Source of the DNA: JAJRQY01 sp965224435
GTDB taxonomy: Bacteria > Actinomycetota > Acidimicrobiia > Acidimicrobiales > SZUA-35
NCBI GenBank assembly: GCA_965224435.1
Contig: OZ245048.1
Location: forward strand, 434,001 to 498,000
Length of the DNA stretch: 64,000 nt
Direction: 5' to 3'
Below the pieces are notes generated by a model. It was not told the origin of the DNA, searched no databases, and saw nothing but the letters and a program-made list of their open reading frames with translations. The position numbers and the translations under genes were made by a program. Shown piece after piece: positions 24,635 through 32,102 of this stretch (positions are counted from its first letter, which is position 1; each line of letters opens with the position of its first letter).

Positions 24635-24955
24635 ATGGCCAACTACTCCCGATGGGACGACATCAAGAAACGTAAGGGTGAGCCCTCCATCGAAACGCGG
24701 GCAGCGGTCGAGCAAGATCTCGATCTGGGTCAGCTCATCTATGACCTCCGCACCGAAGCTGGTCTTAGTCAGCGTGAGTTGGCCGAGCGTATGGAGACGA
24801 CTCAGTCGGTGATCTCCCGCCTCGAAGAAGGTGGGGGAGCGAAGAACCGGATCGATACTCTAGCTCGGGTTGCTACCGCGCTTGATCGGCATCTGGTCTT
24901 GTCGTTCCCGGCTGAGATTCCCGACAAGCTCACCGACGCGGTGCGGGTGGCCTGA
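24635..24955 (+). CDS. Xre-family HigA-like antitoxin
   Basis: 106 residues from ATG 24635, with AGAAGGAGA upstream. The helix-turn-helix is LIYDLRTEAGLSQRELAERMETTQSVISRLEEGG, followed by TLARVATALDRHLVLSFPAE. The partner toxin gene ends 12 bp upstream. It should neutralise the toxin by direct binding and repress the operon through the 24268-24295 dyad. Confidence 0.88.
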   Translation: MANYSRWDDIKKRKGEPSIETRAAVEQDLDLGQLIYDLRTEAGLSQRELAERMETTQSVISRLEEGGGAKNRIDTLARVATALDRHLVLSFPAEIPDKLTDAVRVA

Positions 24956-25082
24956 TCGCCGATCGTCAGCCGGGATTGATGGCGCACAGATGTCGCGAGA
25001 CAACCGCAAACAGGTGGGAACCTGCCGTAGTCCAGTTACGAGGTCGTAGTGAGCCGAGGACTCGTTTGTCGGTGAACGTCGT

Positions 25083-25754
25083 TTAGATCCGCCTACCTGA
25101 CGTTGCGCTTGGGTGCAGGGTGGGTTTGAAGCCATTGCGAAGGGCGACAGTCGATGTGGGCGGTGTGAGTACGTGAGCAATACCGGAGGGTCGGTTCGCA
25201 GGTTTGGTCCACCCATCGAAGGTGAATTGCATGGTTCGGTCGTCGAGCAAGAGTCGTGTTTCTCGGTTGTTGCCGATGATGACGGTCCCATCGGGCAAGT
25301 TCTCGTAGGGGGCGAGCCATGTGACTCGGTCGTTGGCTCGGATCAGGCCGCGTCCCTCTGCGTGCCGCTCCGTGTGCAACCGCTTGTTGAGCTCGCTAGC
25401 CAGGAGCGGTGTCGGGTGCGCGATGCCTGCGGTGACGGCGTCCCGGTATTCGTGGTAGTCAGCGAGGCGGCAGGTGGCGCATGGGCGGTGGCCGGCGGCG
25501 AGAGCGACGGCGTCATCAAGGAAGAACAGCGGTGTCCATCGGCGAGGTCGAGCAAGGGCTACGCGCCAGCCTCTGAACTGTGTTTGGCAGATGATCCAGA
25601 GTTGGCTGCCGTGGTGGCGGACGACGTTTTCGTTGCCGTCGACGACGCAGCCGCGATTTCCCGTGAACAGTCCGCGGCCGGTTTCGGAGTGGAGGTCGCC
25701 CCAGGGGTCGACTCGGTTGCGTCTCGGTGAAGTTCTGATCGTGTTCTCACTCAT
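25083..25754 (-). CDS. Uncharacterised actinobacterial protein with CxxC motif, coupled to ogt
   Basis: 223 residues from ATG 25754, which overlaps the Ogt stop by 8 bp; a longer frame would run into ogt. Recognisable segments are RNRVDPWGDLHSETGRGLFTGNRGC, FRGWRVALARPRRWTPLFFLDDAVALAAGHRPCATCRLADYHEYRDAV and a C-terminal NGFKPTLHPS. I recall similar actinobacterial hypothetical proteins but no named function. The CATCR motif and overlap with a DNA-repair methyltransferase hint at a nucleic-acid role, which is inference only. Confidence 0.75.
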   Translation of the reverse strand: MSENTIRTSPRRNRVDPWGDLHSETGRGLFTGNRGCVVDGNENVVRHHGSQLWIICQTQFRGWRVALARPRRWTPLFFLDDAVALAAGHRPCATCRLADYHEYRDAVTAGIAHPTPLLASELNKRLHTERHAEGRGLIRANDRVTWLAPYENLPDGTVIIGNNRETRLLLDDRTMQFTFDGWTKPANRPSGIAHVLTPPTSTVALRNGFKPTLHPSATSGRRI

Positions 25755-26292
25755 TGAGCGGCTCGAGGTTGGAGGGAAACAGGGAGGGTTGATGGAAGCT
25801 GCGTTCGAATGCCAGCAACCATCGCTTGCGGTCGATGCCTGCTCCGTAGCCGGTGAGGGTGCCGTCGGCACCGATGACGCGGTGGCAGGGAACGATGATG
25901 ACGATGTTGTTGGCTCCGTTTGCCGCTCCGACAGCGCGCACCGCTCGAGGTGCGCCCATGGCTTGGGCTTGTTGTCCGTACGTACGGGTCTGGCCGAAAG
26001 GGATCTCCAGGAGCGCCTTCCACGCTGCTCGCTGGAACGGTGTCCCGGTTATGTGGGTCGGAAGGTCAAACTCCTGTCGTTCGCCAGCAAAGTATTCGTC
26101 GAGCTGTCGGGCAGCGTCGACGAAGGCGCTGCCGCTTGTCGGGACATCATCGAAGGAAGGCAAGCGGTTGCGCCCGGACTCAAAAAGTACGTGGGTGAGG
26201 GCCTGAGTCTCAGAGTCAGCGAGCAGGCGCAACGTGCCGCACGGTGTTGACAGTGTTGTTGTGATCGATTGCGTTGTGTCCCAGGGCCTCAT
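25747..26292 (-). CDS. ogt: Methylated-DNA--protein-cysteine methyltransferase
   Basis: 181 residues from ATG 26292. The acceptor motif PCHRVIGADGTLTGYGAG is intact, preceded by the helix-turn-helix FQRAAWKALLEIPFGQTRTYGQQAQAMGAPRAVRAVGAANGAN with the Arg finger. It removes alkyl groups from O6-alkylguanine irreversibly. ATG 26292 overlaps the stop of a 31-codon leader frame (TCATGA), which favours this start over an ATG at 26352. It lies in a minus-strand operon behind a TetR regulator. Confidence 0.92.
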   Translation of the reverse strand: MRPWDTTQSITTTLSTPCGTLRLLADSETQALTHVLFESGRNRLPSFDDVPTSGSAFVDAARQLDEYFAGERQEFDLPTHITGTPFQRAAWKALLEIPFGQTRTYGQQAQAMGAPRAVRAVGAANGANNIVIIVPCHRVIGADGTLTGYGAGIDRKRWLLAFERSFHQPSLFPSNLEPLNE

Positions 26293-26384
26293 GAGGTGAA
26301 ACGATGTTTGGTCGGCGCCTGCTGTCGGCGGGTAAGTTCCACGTCGCGGCATTCGCAGTTGGGTCGAAGATCGAGAATAGCCAT
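26289..26384 (-). pseudogene. Truncated DUF1272-like leader frame coupled to ogt
   Basis: 31 codons with an AAGGAACC ribosome-binding site before the ATG at 26384. The start MAILDLRPNCECRDVEL matches the beginning of DUF1272 proteins, small Cys-rich zinc proteins of roughly 60-80 residues. The remaining Cys-rich part is missing, replaced by TRRQQAPTKHRFTS. Its TGA overlaps the ogt ATG, so it may now work as a translational leader. Confidence 0.6.
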
Positions 26385-26392
26385 GAGGTTCC

Positions 26393-26992
26393 TTAGGCGA
26401 GAAGCCGGCGCATCGATGGGCCGAGAGTGCGGAGCAGGTCTGGATCGCGATGGGCTTTGGCGAACACCATCAGTCCTTCCATGTGAACAATCACCGATCT
26501 CGCAGCAACGTCGAGGTCCACGCTGTCAGGTAACTCGCCAGCGTCGACTGAGCGCTGCAGCGCCGATCGAGCGAGGCTGACCATGTCGTCAAAGATGTCG
26601 GCAACAGCCACCCGGATGCCTTCGTCTCGGGTCGACATCTCCAACGCGAAGTTCGCGAAGCGGCATCCGACCGTCAACCCTGACTCGTTCTGAGTACGAG
26701 CAAGAAAGTCGGCCAACAGTTCCCCATGGCGTTCGATCGCTTCCAGGCCGGTCAGCGATTCGTTGCCAAAGGACTGTTCGTAGGTGGATGAGCGGGTCCG
26801 TTTCCACGTTCGCTCGAGCATCTCGAGAGCGAGCTGCTGCTTCGAATCGAAGAAGTAGTAGAAGCTGCCCTTCTTCGCCTCAGCCACCCGGCACAGTTCC
26901 GCTACGCCGACGGCCTCGTACCCGCGGTCGTACATCAACACAGCAGCAGCTTCAAGAATGCGATCTCGAACGGGGCTTGTCTCCGAAGACAT
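26393..26992 (-). CDS. TetR-family transcriptional regulator
   Basis: 199 residues. The N-terminal helix-turn-helix is RILEAAAVLMYDRGYEAVGVAELCRVAEAKKGSFYYFFDSKQQLALEML, followed by a C-terminal ligand domain resembling the AcrR/NemR-like subgroup (GCRFANFALEMSTRDEGIRVAVADIF), with a Cys near the pocket. It heads the operon with the DUF1272 fragment, ogt and the 25,083 gene; an imperfect palindrome starts 9 bp upstream of its start, so autoregulation is likely. Confidence 0.92.
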   Translation of the reverse strand: MSSETSPVRDRILEAAAVLMYDRGYEAVGVAELCRVAEAKKGSFYYFFDSKQQLALEMLERTWKRTRSSTYEQSFGNESLTGLEAIERHGELLADFLARTQNESGLTVGCRFANFALEMSTRDEGIRVAVADIFDDMVSLARSALQRSVDAGELPDSVDLDVAARSVIVHMEGLMVFAKAHRDPDLLRTLGPSMRRLLA

Positions 26993-27000
26993 GGTGGAAG

Positions 27001-27022
27001 ACTAGTTGACCGGTCGGCTAGT
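27001..27022. promoter_or_regulatory. Probable TetR operator
   Basis: ACTAG-TT-GACCGGTC-GG-CTAGT, a 22-bp palindrome with 18 matching positions, starting 9 bp upstream of the TetR ATG. GACCGGTC cores flanked by symmetric arms are common in TetR-family operators. Another ACTAGT lies at 27033. Confidence 0.6.
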
Positions 27023-27323
27023 AGCAATAGCGACTAGTCATCGCCGTGACCGAAGCCATCAATTCCCGTTTGCCACTAGCGGCAAACTTCTCGTCACCGC
27101 TTCGGCATCGCTCGACTAATCCTGGTCGGGTTGAGAGACAAGGATCACAACCATCACAGCGACGCAGATCAGTTCGGACCTCGCAAACGGCTGGCTCGCA
27201 GGGGCACGCCCACGGCCGAGAGGGCTTGTTGATTTATTGTGGGGTGTAGTTGGAGGCGAAGAAGCTGCTGAAGCCGGCGCCTGCCAGGGCCAGGTGAGTT
27301 GGTTTGCCGAGACGACTTCTGGC
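27023..27323. other. Intergenic stretch with a possible protein remnant
   Basis: No intact gene is supported. On the minus strand, a frame ending at a TAA near 27235 reads LGKPTHLALAGAGFSSFFAS before its last residues, which looks like the C-terminus of a membrane protein, but an upstream stop cuts it after about 30 codons. It may be the remnant of a transporter once linked to the ACC-deaminase locus. Nothing else is visible. Confidence 0.3.
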
Positions 27324-27941
27324 TCAGTTCGTGTGTTGACCGTCGAGGAAGTCGATCAAGGTCGTCGCTGCTCCCTCAAGATGTCGATTCAGATGTTGTC
27401 GTGCCGCGTCGAGATCCCCAGCCCGGCAGGCATCAAGAAGCGCTTGATGTTCGCTGTCGGAATCCTCTGCTCCCCCAAGACCTTGGGTGTACAGCACGAC
27501 ATAGGGGGCAACCGCAGCGTGCAAAATCTCGACCATCGCAAGACCGCGCTTCCATCCTGATGCCCGGTAGAGCGCTCGATGGAAGTGCCAGTTCGACTCG
27601 GCGACCGAGGTCATAGGCGCAAGCGAGACTTCTGCTTCGGCCAAATCGACGATGCTCAAGCGGGGCATCGCCTGCTCAAGGAGCCGTATTTCGATGGCCT
27701 GGCGAAGCGCGTAGTTCTCACGTGCTTCGTCCGCTGAGAGTTCGGGCACGACCGCACCGCGGTTGCTTTCGAATCGAACCAACCCAAGTGCGGCGAGACG
27801 TTGTAGCGCTTCGCGCGCCGGGATCTTGCTCACCCCGTGCCGGTCCGCGAGTTCGTCTTGTCGTACCCACGTTCCTGGCTGAATCGATCCGCGCAGCATG
27901 TCGGACATGACTGCTTCTTGAACAAGATCTACGGTTGACAC
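27324..27941 (-). CDS. GntR-family (FadR/FCD subgroup) regulator
   Basis: 205 residues from GTG 27941. The winged helix-turn-helix is IQPGTWVRQDELADRHGVSKIPAREALQRLAALGLVRFESNRGAVV. The FCD ligand domain follows (ENYALRQAIEIRLLEQAM, NWHFHRALYRASG, EHQALLDACRAGDLDAARQHLNRHL), with His residues placed for the usual metal site. It is divergent from acdS, and a perfect 16-bp palindrome fills most of the 30-bp gap. Regulation of acdS and of itself is the obvious inference. Confidence 0.92.
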   Translation of the reverse strand: MSTVDLVQEAVMSDMLRGSIQPGTWVRQDELADRHGVSKIPAREALQRLAALGLVRFESNRGAVVPELSADEARENYALRQAIEIRLLEQAMPRLSIVDLAEAEVSLAPMTSVAESNWHFHRALYRASGWKRGLAMVEILHAAVAPYVVLYTQGLGGAEDSDSEHQALLDACRAGDLDAARQHLNRHLEGAATTLIDFLDGQHTN

Positions 27942-27946
27942 GAACG

Positions 27947-27962
27947 TAATCGTATACGATTA
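27947..27962. promoter_or_regulatory. Perfect palindromic GntR operator shared by two divergent promoters
   Basis: TAATCGTATACGATTA, a perfect 16-bp palindrome between the GntR start (27941) and the acdS start (27972). It matches the GT...AC core typical of FadR-type sites. TATACG occurs on both strands inside it, so the operator may overlap the -10 element of both genes, with very short or leaderless transcripts. Confidence 0.75.
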
Positions 27963-27971
27963 TCCATAGCT

Positions 27972-29015
27972 ATGAAACTGGCTGACTTTCCACGCACTCC
28001 GCTCCTATTCGGGCCCTCGCCGATCCACCCTCTTGGTCGCCTGAGCGAAGCACTGGGCGGGCAGGTCGAAATCTGGGCCAAACGCGAGGACTGCAACTCC
28101 GGCATCGCCTTCGGCGGCAACAAGGTCCGCAAGCTTGAATACCTCGTGGCCGAGGCGCTCGCCCAAGGCTGCGACACGCTCGTCTCCATTGGCGGTATCC
28201 AATCCAACCACACCCGTCAAGTCACCGGGGTTGCCCGCTACCTCGGACTAGTAGCTGTCACGGTTCAAGAAGGCTGGGTCGACTACAACGACATGGCCTA
28301 CGACAAGGTCGGCAACATCCAACTGACCCGCATCATGGGCGGCGATGTACGCATTGACCCTGGCGGATTCGATATCGGCATCCGTGACAGCTGGAAACAA
28401 GCCCTTGACTCCGTTATCGCTGCCGGAGGCAAGCCCTATCCGATCCCAGCCGGTGCATCAGATCACCCGCTCGGTGGTCTTGGTTTTGCCAACTGGGCCG
28501 TCGAAGTCGAAACCCAAGAAGCAGAACTCGACATCTTCTTCGACAACATCATCGTGTGCACCGTCACCGGATCGAGCCATGCTGGCATGATCGCCGGCTT
28601 CGCCCTGTCTGATCGCCCAGGTCGACGCGTGATCGGCATCGACGCGTCGGCAACTTATGAGCAGACCCTCGACCAAGTCACCCGGATTGCCATCAACACC
28701 GCTGACATCATTGAGCTGGGACGCCCACTCCGTAGCGACGAGATCACGGTTGTTGCCGGCTATGAGGGCCCCGCCTACGGAGTGCCCGATGCCACCACGG
28801 TCGAAGCAATTCATCTCGCAGCACGCACCGACGCAATGCTCACTGACCCCGTCTATGAAGGTAAGTCCATGGCGGGTCTCATTGGCATGATCCGATCAGG
28901 CGAAATCCCGGCCGGATCCAAGGTCCTCTACTGCCACCTCGGCGGTCAACCAGCGTTGCCCGCCTACGCTGGCTTCCCCGGTCTGGGCTCACCCGAGCGA
29001 GAGCTGTCCAACTGA
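27972..29015 (+). CDS. acdS: 1-Aminocyclopropane-1-carboxylate (ACC) deaminase
   Basis: 347 residues, PLP fold II. The PLP lysine is in FGGNKVRKLEYL, followed by SIGGIQSNHTRQVTGVARYLG. Residues that separate ACC deaminase from D-cysteine desulfhydrase are the Glu of DPVYEGKSM and the Leu of YCHLGGQPAL; both are of the ACC-deaminase type. It opens the ACC ring to 2-oxobutanoate and ammonia. Marine or soil bacteria use it to consume ACC or related D-amino acids as a nitrogen source. Divergent GntR regulator and shared operator. Confidence 0.9.
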   Translation: MKLADFPRTPLLFGPSPIHPLGRLSEALGGQVEIWAKREDCNSGIAFGGNKVRKLEYLVAEALAQGCDTLVSIGGIQSNHTRQVTGVARYLGLVAVTVQEGWVDYNDMAYDKVGNIQLTRIMGGDVRIDPGGFDIGIRDSWKQALDSVIAAGGKPYPIPAGASDHPLGGLGFANWAVEVETQEAELDIFFDNIIVCTVTGSSHAGMIAGFALSDRPGRRVIGIDASATYEQTLDQVTRIAINTADIIELGRPLRSDEITVVAGYEGPAYGVPDATTVEAIHLAARTDAMLTDPVYEGKSMAGLIGMIRSGEIPAGSKVLYCHLGGQPALPAYAGFPGLGSPERELSN

Positions 29016-29027
29016 GGGCGTGTGCTA

Positions 29028-29110
29028 TTCGGCAGCATCGTCGTACCCCATGGCCATGACGGGGTTGCCGCCTGGGTCCTCAAATGCGCTGGCTGTGGAC
29101 CTTGGTGATC
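29028..29110 (-). pseudogene. C-terminal remnant of a VOC/glyoxalase-like protein
   Basis: The minus-strand frame reads ASAFEDPGGNPVMAMGYDDAAE then a stop. FEDPxGNPVMAMGY is the characteristic C-terminal strand of vicinal-oxygen-chelate proteins. No matching upstream part of the domain is visible in the same frame, so only about 25 residues survive. Confidence 0.45.
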
Positions 29111-29373
29111 TGCTGCGAGATACCAGTGCGAATCGCCGCACGATTGAGAGGCGGTTCAGATCCGAAACGCAAATGAGTCTTGGTCAATGGCGCTGGCGAG
29201 CTCGCATCATGGCGGCTGTCGCAATGCTGGCAGAAGGCGACAGCGTCACACTTGTTGCCGTCACTGTCGGCAATTCGTCATCGAGTTCGTTCGTCGCTGC
29301 GTTCCGATCCGAACTGGGGTCATCTCCACGCGCATTCATGCGAACGCCCAGCCCGGTTCAAACCTCAGCGTGA
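29092..29373 (+). pseudogene. C-terminal fragment of an AraC-family regulator
   Basis: The frame reads SANRRTIERRFRSETQMSLGQWRWRARIMAAVAMLAEGD, then VTVGNSSSSSFVAAFRSELGSSPRAFMR: the second part of an AraC/XylS helix-turn-helix domain, including the conserved recognition helix and PRAF end. The first helices and the whole N-terminal sensing domain are absent. It abuts the VOC remnant, so two genes seem to have been lost by deletion. The rest of 29374-29496 is featureless. Confidence 0.6.
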
Positions 29374-29496
29374 GTTGCTACAAGGCCATGGAGCATCAGC
29401 GCCTGTATCGGCGGGACGCCTGCGTCGCAGGGAAGCGTCGACTTCGTTCCGAGACTTGCCAACCCGGAGCTGATCTAGGTGAAATACCGGGGCTCG

Positions 29497-30396
29497 CTAC
29501 TTGTTCGGAACCAGGGGTGCCATGACAGGCGGGTCGTCTTCTGCCGCTAGTTGCCACCAAGACCCAGCAATTTCAACCCCAATACGGGCCTTCGATGGTG
29601 CGAGTCTTGCGCTCACAGAAGCGCCGTGTTCAGGGATTGGTATTCCGAGTTCGGCTGCGATGCGTTGGTGCTGGTTGTACTGCCCCAGGATGATGTAGCC
29701 CTCGGGCCGGAGAGCGTCCCTCGCCCCACCGTTGCCCCGTACCCGCTTCATGTAGTCTTTCTGCTGGGCGACTGTCGCGACGACATTACCGCTGATGAGC
29801 GTTTCGCTAGCGAGGCGGAACAGCCGGTTGATACGTTGCTGTCCGCTCTTCCCTGCCATGATTTCAACCGTTACTTCAGCGGGAAGGTGGAGCAGGGCGT
29901 TGGTTGGCAGTTCTGCGTCTTCGAATAGCCAGAGAATCCCTTCCCTGCCAACCTTTGAGATTGAGGCTTTGCGATCTCGGTTCCCACCCTTTGTAAGGCG
30001 ATCCTCCGTTGCTCGCACAACACCCATTGACCACAAGGACTTGTCATCGCTTGCAGTTAGCACGAGGCAAATCTCACCACGAGCTTCGATTGGGATCATC
30101 CAGCCACCCATTGATTGGGAATACTTGCAGTCGACTTCGGTACCAGCAATATGGAAGTCCATGGCCTCGCCGTCGGCGAACTCAAACTCGCGTTGCATGT
30201 TGATCTCGACAAGTGTGCCGCAATGGGTCTTCTCAGTTTTGTGCAGTTGGTCCCACCGGTATCGGCCAGTGCGTTGCCCGTCATACAGCTGATCGAACGT
30301 CGAGCGCAGTACCGCAGCGGTCCTCGACCCATCCGAATCAAGTCCGAGTACCTCTTCGAATACTGCTTCTACCAGTGGCTCTGCGGGTTCTTGCAC
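29497..30396 (-). CDS. NaeI-family type II (IIE) restriction endonuclease
   Basis: 299 residues from GTG 30396. The nuclease residues known in NaeI (E70, D86, D95, K97) align with exact spacing as E64, D80, D89 and K91 (LVEINMQ, AMDFHIAGTEVDCKYS). The Leu43 position, whose change to Lys turns NaeI into a topoisomerase, is L37 in DQLYDGQRTGRYRW. The C-terminal half matches the NaeI effector-DNA domain. NaeI cuts GCCGGC and needs a second bound site for activity; the same site is inferred, not shown. The cognate methyltransferase gene ends 35 bp upstream. Confidence 0.9.
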   Translation of the reverse strand: MQEPAEPLVEAVFEEVLGLDSDGSRTAAVLRSTFDQLYDGQRTGRYRWDQLHKTEKTHCGTLVEINMQREFEFADGEAMDFHIAGTEVDCKYSQSMGGWMIPIEARGEICLVLTASDDKSLWSMGVVRATEDRLTKGGNRDRKASISKVGREGILWLFEDAELPTNALLHLPAEVTVEIMAGKSGQQRINRLFRLASETLISGNVVATVAQQKDYMKRVRGNGGARDALRPEGYIILGQYNQHQRIAAELGIPIPEHGASVSARLAPSKARIGVEIAGSWWQLAAEDDPPVMAPLVPNK

Positions 30397-30431
30397 CCTG
30401 TAGTTGTAGCCGCCCCTGGCGGCCAGCTCAA

Positions 30432-31502
30432 CTAGTCGAGGAGGGAGTCGACGAACCGAGCAATCGCTAGCCCCAGAACAGGTGGCACCGCATTCCCGAT
30501 TTGGCGGGCAACTTCGATCTTGGTTCCTTCGAAGACAAAGTCATCAGGGAAGGTCTGGATACGGGCGGCTTCGCGATGGGTGATTGGCCGGTCGAGCACT
30601 GGGTGGAGATAGCGGCCCTTCTCGGGCTTGTAGAATTCGGTGCGGATCGTAGGGGAGGGTCGATCCCACCACATCCGGCCCATGACATCGGTAGTGCCGG
30701 TTGGCTTGTTGAGCCAGCAATTGGGCGTGATGTCTGGTCGCTTGCGCATCAGGTCGAAGCGGTTGCCGCCGGGTGGAATAGTTCGGTATCGCTCAAGCGA
30801 CTTCGCCGTGGGATTGCGACGGATGTGGAGATCCTGCACTCCATTCGGACCGACAGTCGGGTAGTCGGTCGTCGGCTTCTCTGGCAGGTCGCCAATCACG
30901 TCGGCAACGGTTGCTTTAGTCCGCATGCCGTCGGCGTCACCATGTGTGATCGGTGGAGGCCAAGGCACCTCGGTGTCGAGCACAGCAATGAGAATGCCGC
31001 GGCGACGGTTCTGAGGTACGCCGTAGTCTGAGGCGTTGAGGACGCCATAGTTGTAGCCGAACCGCGACAGGAACGGATCTTTCCTCATCCGGTGCAGAAG
31101 TTCGTTGAACTGGGCGGACTTCTGGAACTCGGGAACGTTCTCGATGACGAATGCTCGAGGTTTCACACGCTTGACGGCTGCAAGGTAGTGCTCCCAGAGT
31201 CCATTGAGCTGTGCCCTGGATTTATCGTCACGATCGCGGCCAAGTGGTGAGAATCCCTGGCATGGGGGCCCGCCGATAATCACGTCGGCCTTGGGGTATT
31301 GCTGAACATCGAAGAACTCAATGTCGCCGTCAAAAACGTGGGTGTCGAAGTTCGATTTGAATGTTCGAGCAGCGGCGTGGTCGTTCTCGATGGCGAAGAC
31401 GGGCCTGAAGCTTGATTCGTCTGAGCGCTGTCCTGCCATTGAGAAGCCCAATGTGAGCCCACCGGCCCCTGCAAACAGATCGATTGTCTTGTACGTCGTC
31501 AT
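30432..31502 (-). CDS. DNA (cytosine-5-)-methyltransferase of the NaeI-like system
   Basis: 356 residues. The C5-methyltransferase motifs are in order: I TIDLFAGAGGLTLGF, IV with the catalytic Cys GGPPCQGFSPLGR, VI FVIENVPEF, VIII QNRRRGILIAV, and X near the end (RQIGNAVPPVLGLAIARF), with motif IX as HREAARIQTFPDDF. The target-recognition region lies at about 185-290. It methylates cytosine in the cognate site to protect the host. Start ATG 31502 has an upstream GAGG. Confidence 0.94.
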   Translation of the reverse strand: MTTYKTIDLFAGAGGLTLGFSMAGQRSDESSFRPVFAIENDHAAARTFKSNFDTHVFDGDIEFFDVQQYPKADVIIGGPPCQGFSPLGRDRDDKSRAQLNGLWEHYLAAVKRVKPRAFVIENVPEFQKSAQFNELLHRMRKDPFLSRFGYNYGVLNASDYGVPQNRRRGILIAVLDTEVPWPPPITHGDADGMRTKATVADVIGDLPEKPTTDYPTVGPNGVQDLHIRRNPTAKSLERYRTIPPGGNRFDLMRKRPDITPNCWLNKPTGTTDVMGRMWWDRPSPTIRTEFYKPEKGRYLHPVLDRPITHREAARIQTFPDDFVFEGTKIEVARQIGNAVPPVLGLAIARFVDSLLD

Positions 31503-31527
31503 GGTGGGAACCTCGGCTCACAAGAGA

Positions 31528-31749
31528 CTAGTCGTCTGAGCCTTGCGTTGACTCATTGTCTTCAGGTGGTGTGACATTCGGCCTCGGTGGCACGTCTGGA
31601 TGGCCCGCCACAAGCTCGGCGACCTGCCGACCTGGGATGACGTGGGAGTCTGAGTTTGTTGGCTCGGCAACAAACGAGAGAGTCGTATCGAGGAATCTCT
31701 GGCTGCCGTCAACGTCAGGCGAATGCAGGAATAGCCCGGCTAGGCGCAT
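31528..31749 (-). CDS. Small uncharacterised protein upstream of the methyltransferase
   Basis: 73 residues ending 25 bp before the methyltransferase start: MRLAGLFLHSPDVDGSQRFL, then a Pro/Asp-rich end. It has no helix-turn-helix, so it is not a typical C-protein, and no Vsr endonuclease motif. It may be a real small gene of the restriction-modification operon or a chance frame. Codon use is compatible with coding, but there is no strong ribosome-binding site. Confidence 0.35.
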   Translation of the reverse strand: MRLAGLFLHSPDVDGSQRFLDTTLSFVAEPTNSDSHVIPGRQVAELVAGHPDVPPRPNVTPPEDNESTQGSDD

Positions 31750-31835
31750 GTCTCGATAGTAGCCAAGTGCCTTGTGTGGATGGCTTCAGTGGGGCGCACA
31801 TGCTGAGTAGTCTCCTTGAGGCAGTTCTCTTGGTA

Positions 31836-31866
31836 ATCTGACTTGGTCTCTCTGACCAAGTCAGAT
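31836..31866. promoter_or_regulatory. Long perfect inverted repeat, operator of the Phd/VapC pair
   Basis: Two perfect 13-bp arms (ATCTGACTTGGTC and GACCAAGTCAGAT) around a TCTCT spacer, ending 11 bp before the antitoxin ATG. It is placed to be bound by the Phd-type antitoxin for autoregulation. Confidence 0.75.
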
Positions 31867-31877
31867 ACGATTGGTGC

Positions 31878-32102
31878 ATGGTGATTCAGATGAACATCTC
31901 CGAGGCCAAGGCAAAACTATCCGAGTTGCTCGATGCAGCCCAGAGTGGTCAAGAAGTGATTATCGCACGGTCCGGCCGAGCCATCGCGAAGCTGACAGCC
32001 GTTAACACCCCACCGAATCGACAGCTTGGATTCATGGAGCTTGACATCGATGACGCGCTGTTCGACCCGTTGTCTGGCGCTGACCTGGAGGAGTGGGAAT
32101 GA
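31878..32102 (+). CDS. Phd/YefM-family antitoxin
   Basis: 74 residues. The N-terminal DNA-binding part MNISEAKAKLSELLDAAQSGQEVIIARSGRAIAKLTAV is a textbook Phd/YefM motif; the acidic C-terminus (LDIDDALFDPLSGADLEEWE) should wrap the toxin. Its stop overlaps the toxin start (ATGA at 32099-32102). The operator starts 42 bp upstream. A short leader of two extra residues before MNIS cannot be excluded (ATG 31878 versus 31890). Confidence 0.93.
   Translation: MVIQMNISEAKAKLSELLDAAQSGQEVIIARSGRAIAKLTAVNTPPNRQLGFMELDIDDALFDPLSGADLEEWE

Noticed and set aside
25093..26250. Plus-strand frames across the ogt operon
   Set aside because: They are antisense to ogt and its coupled gene and have no motifs.
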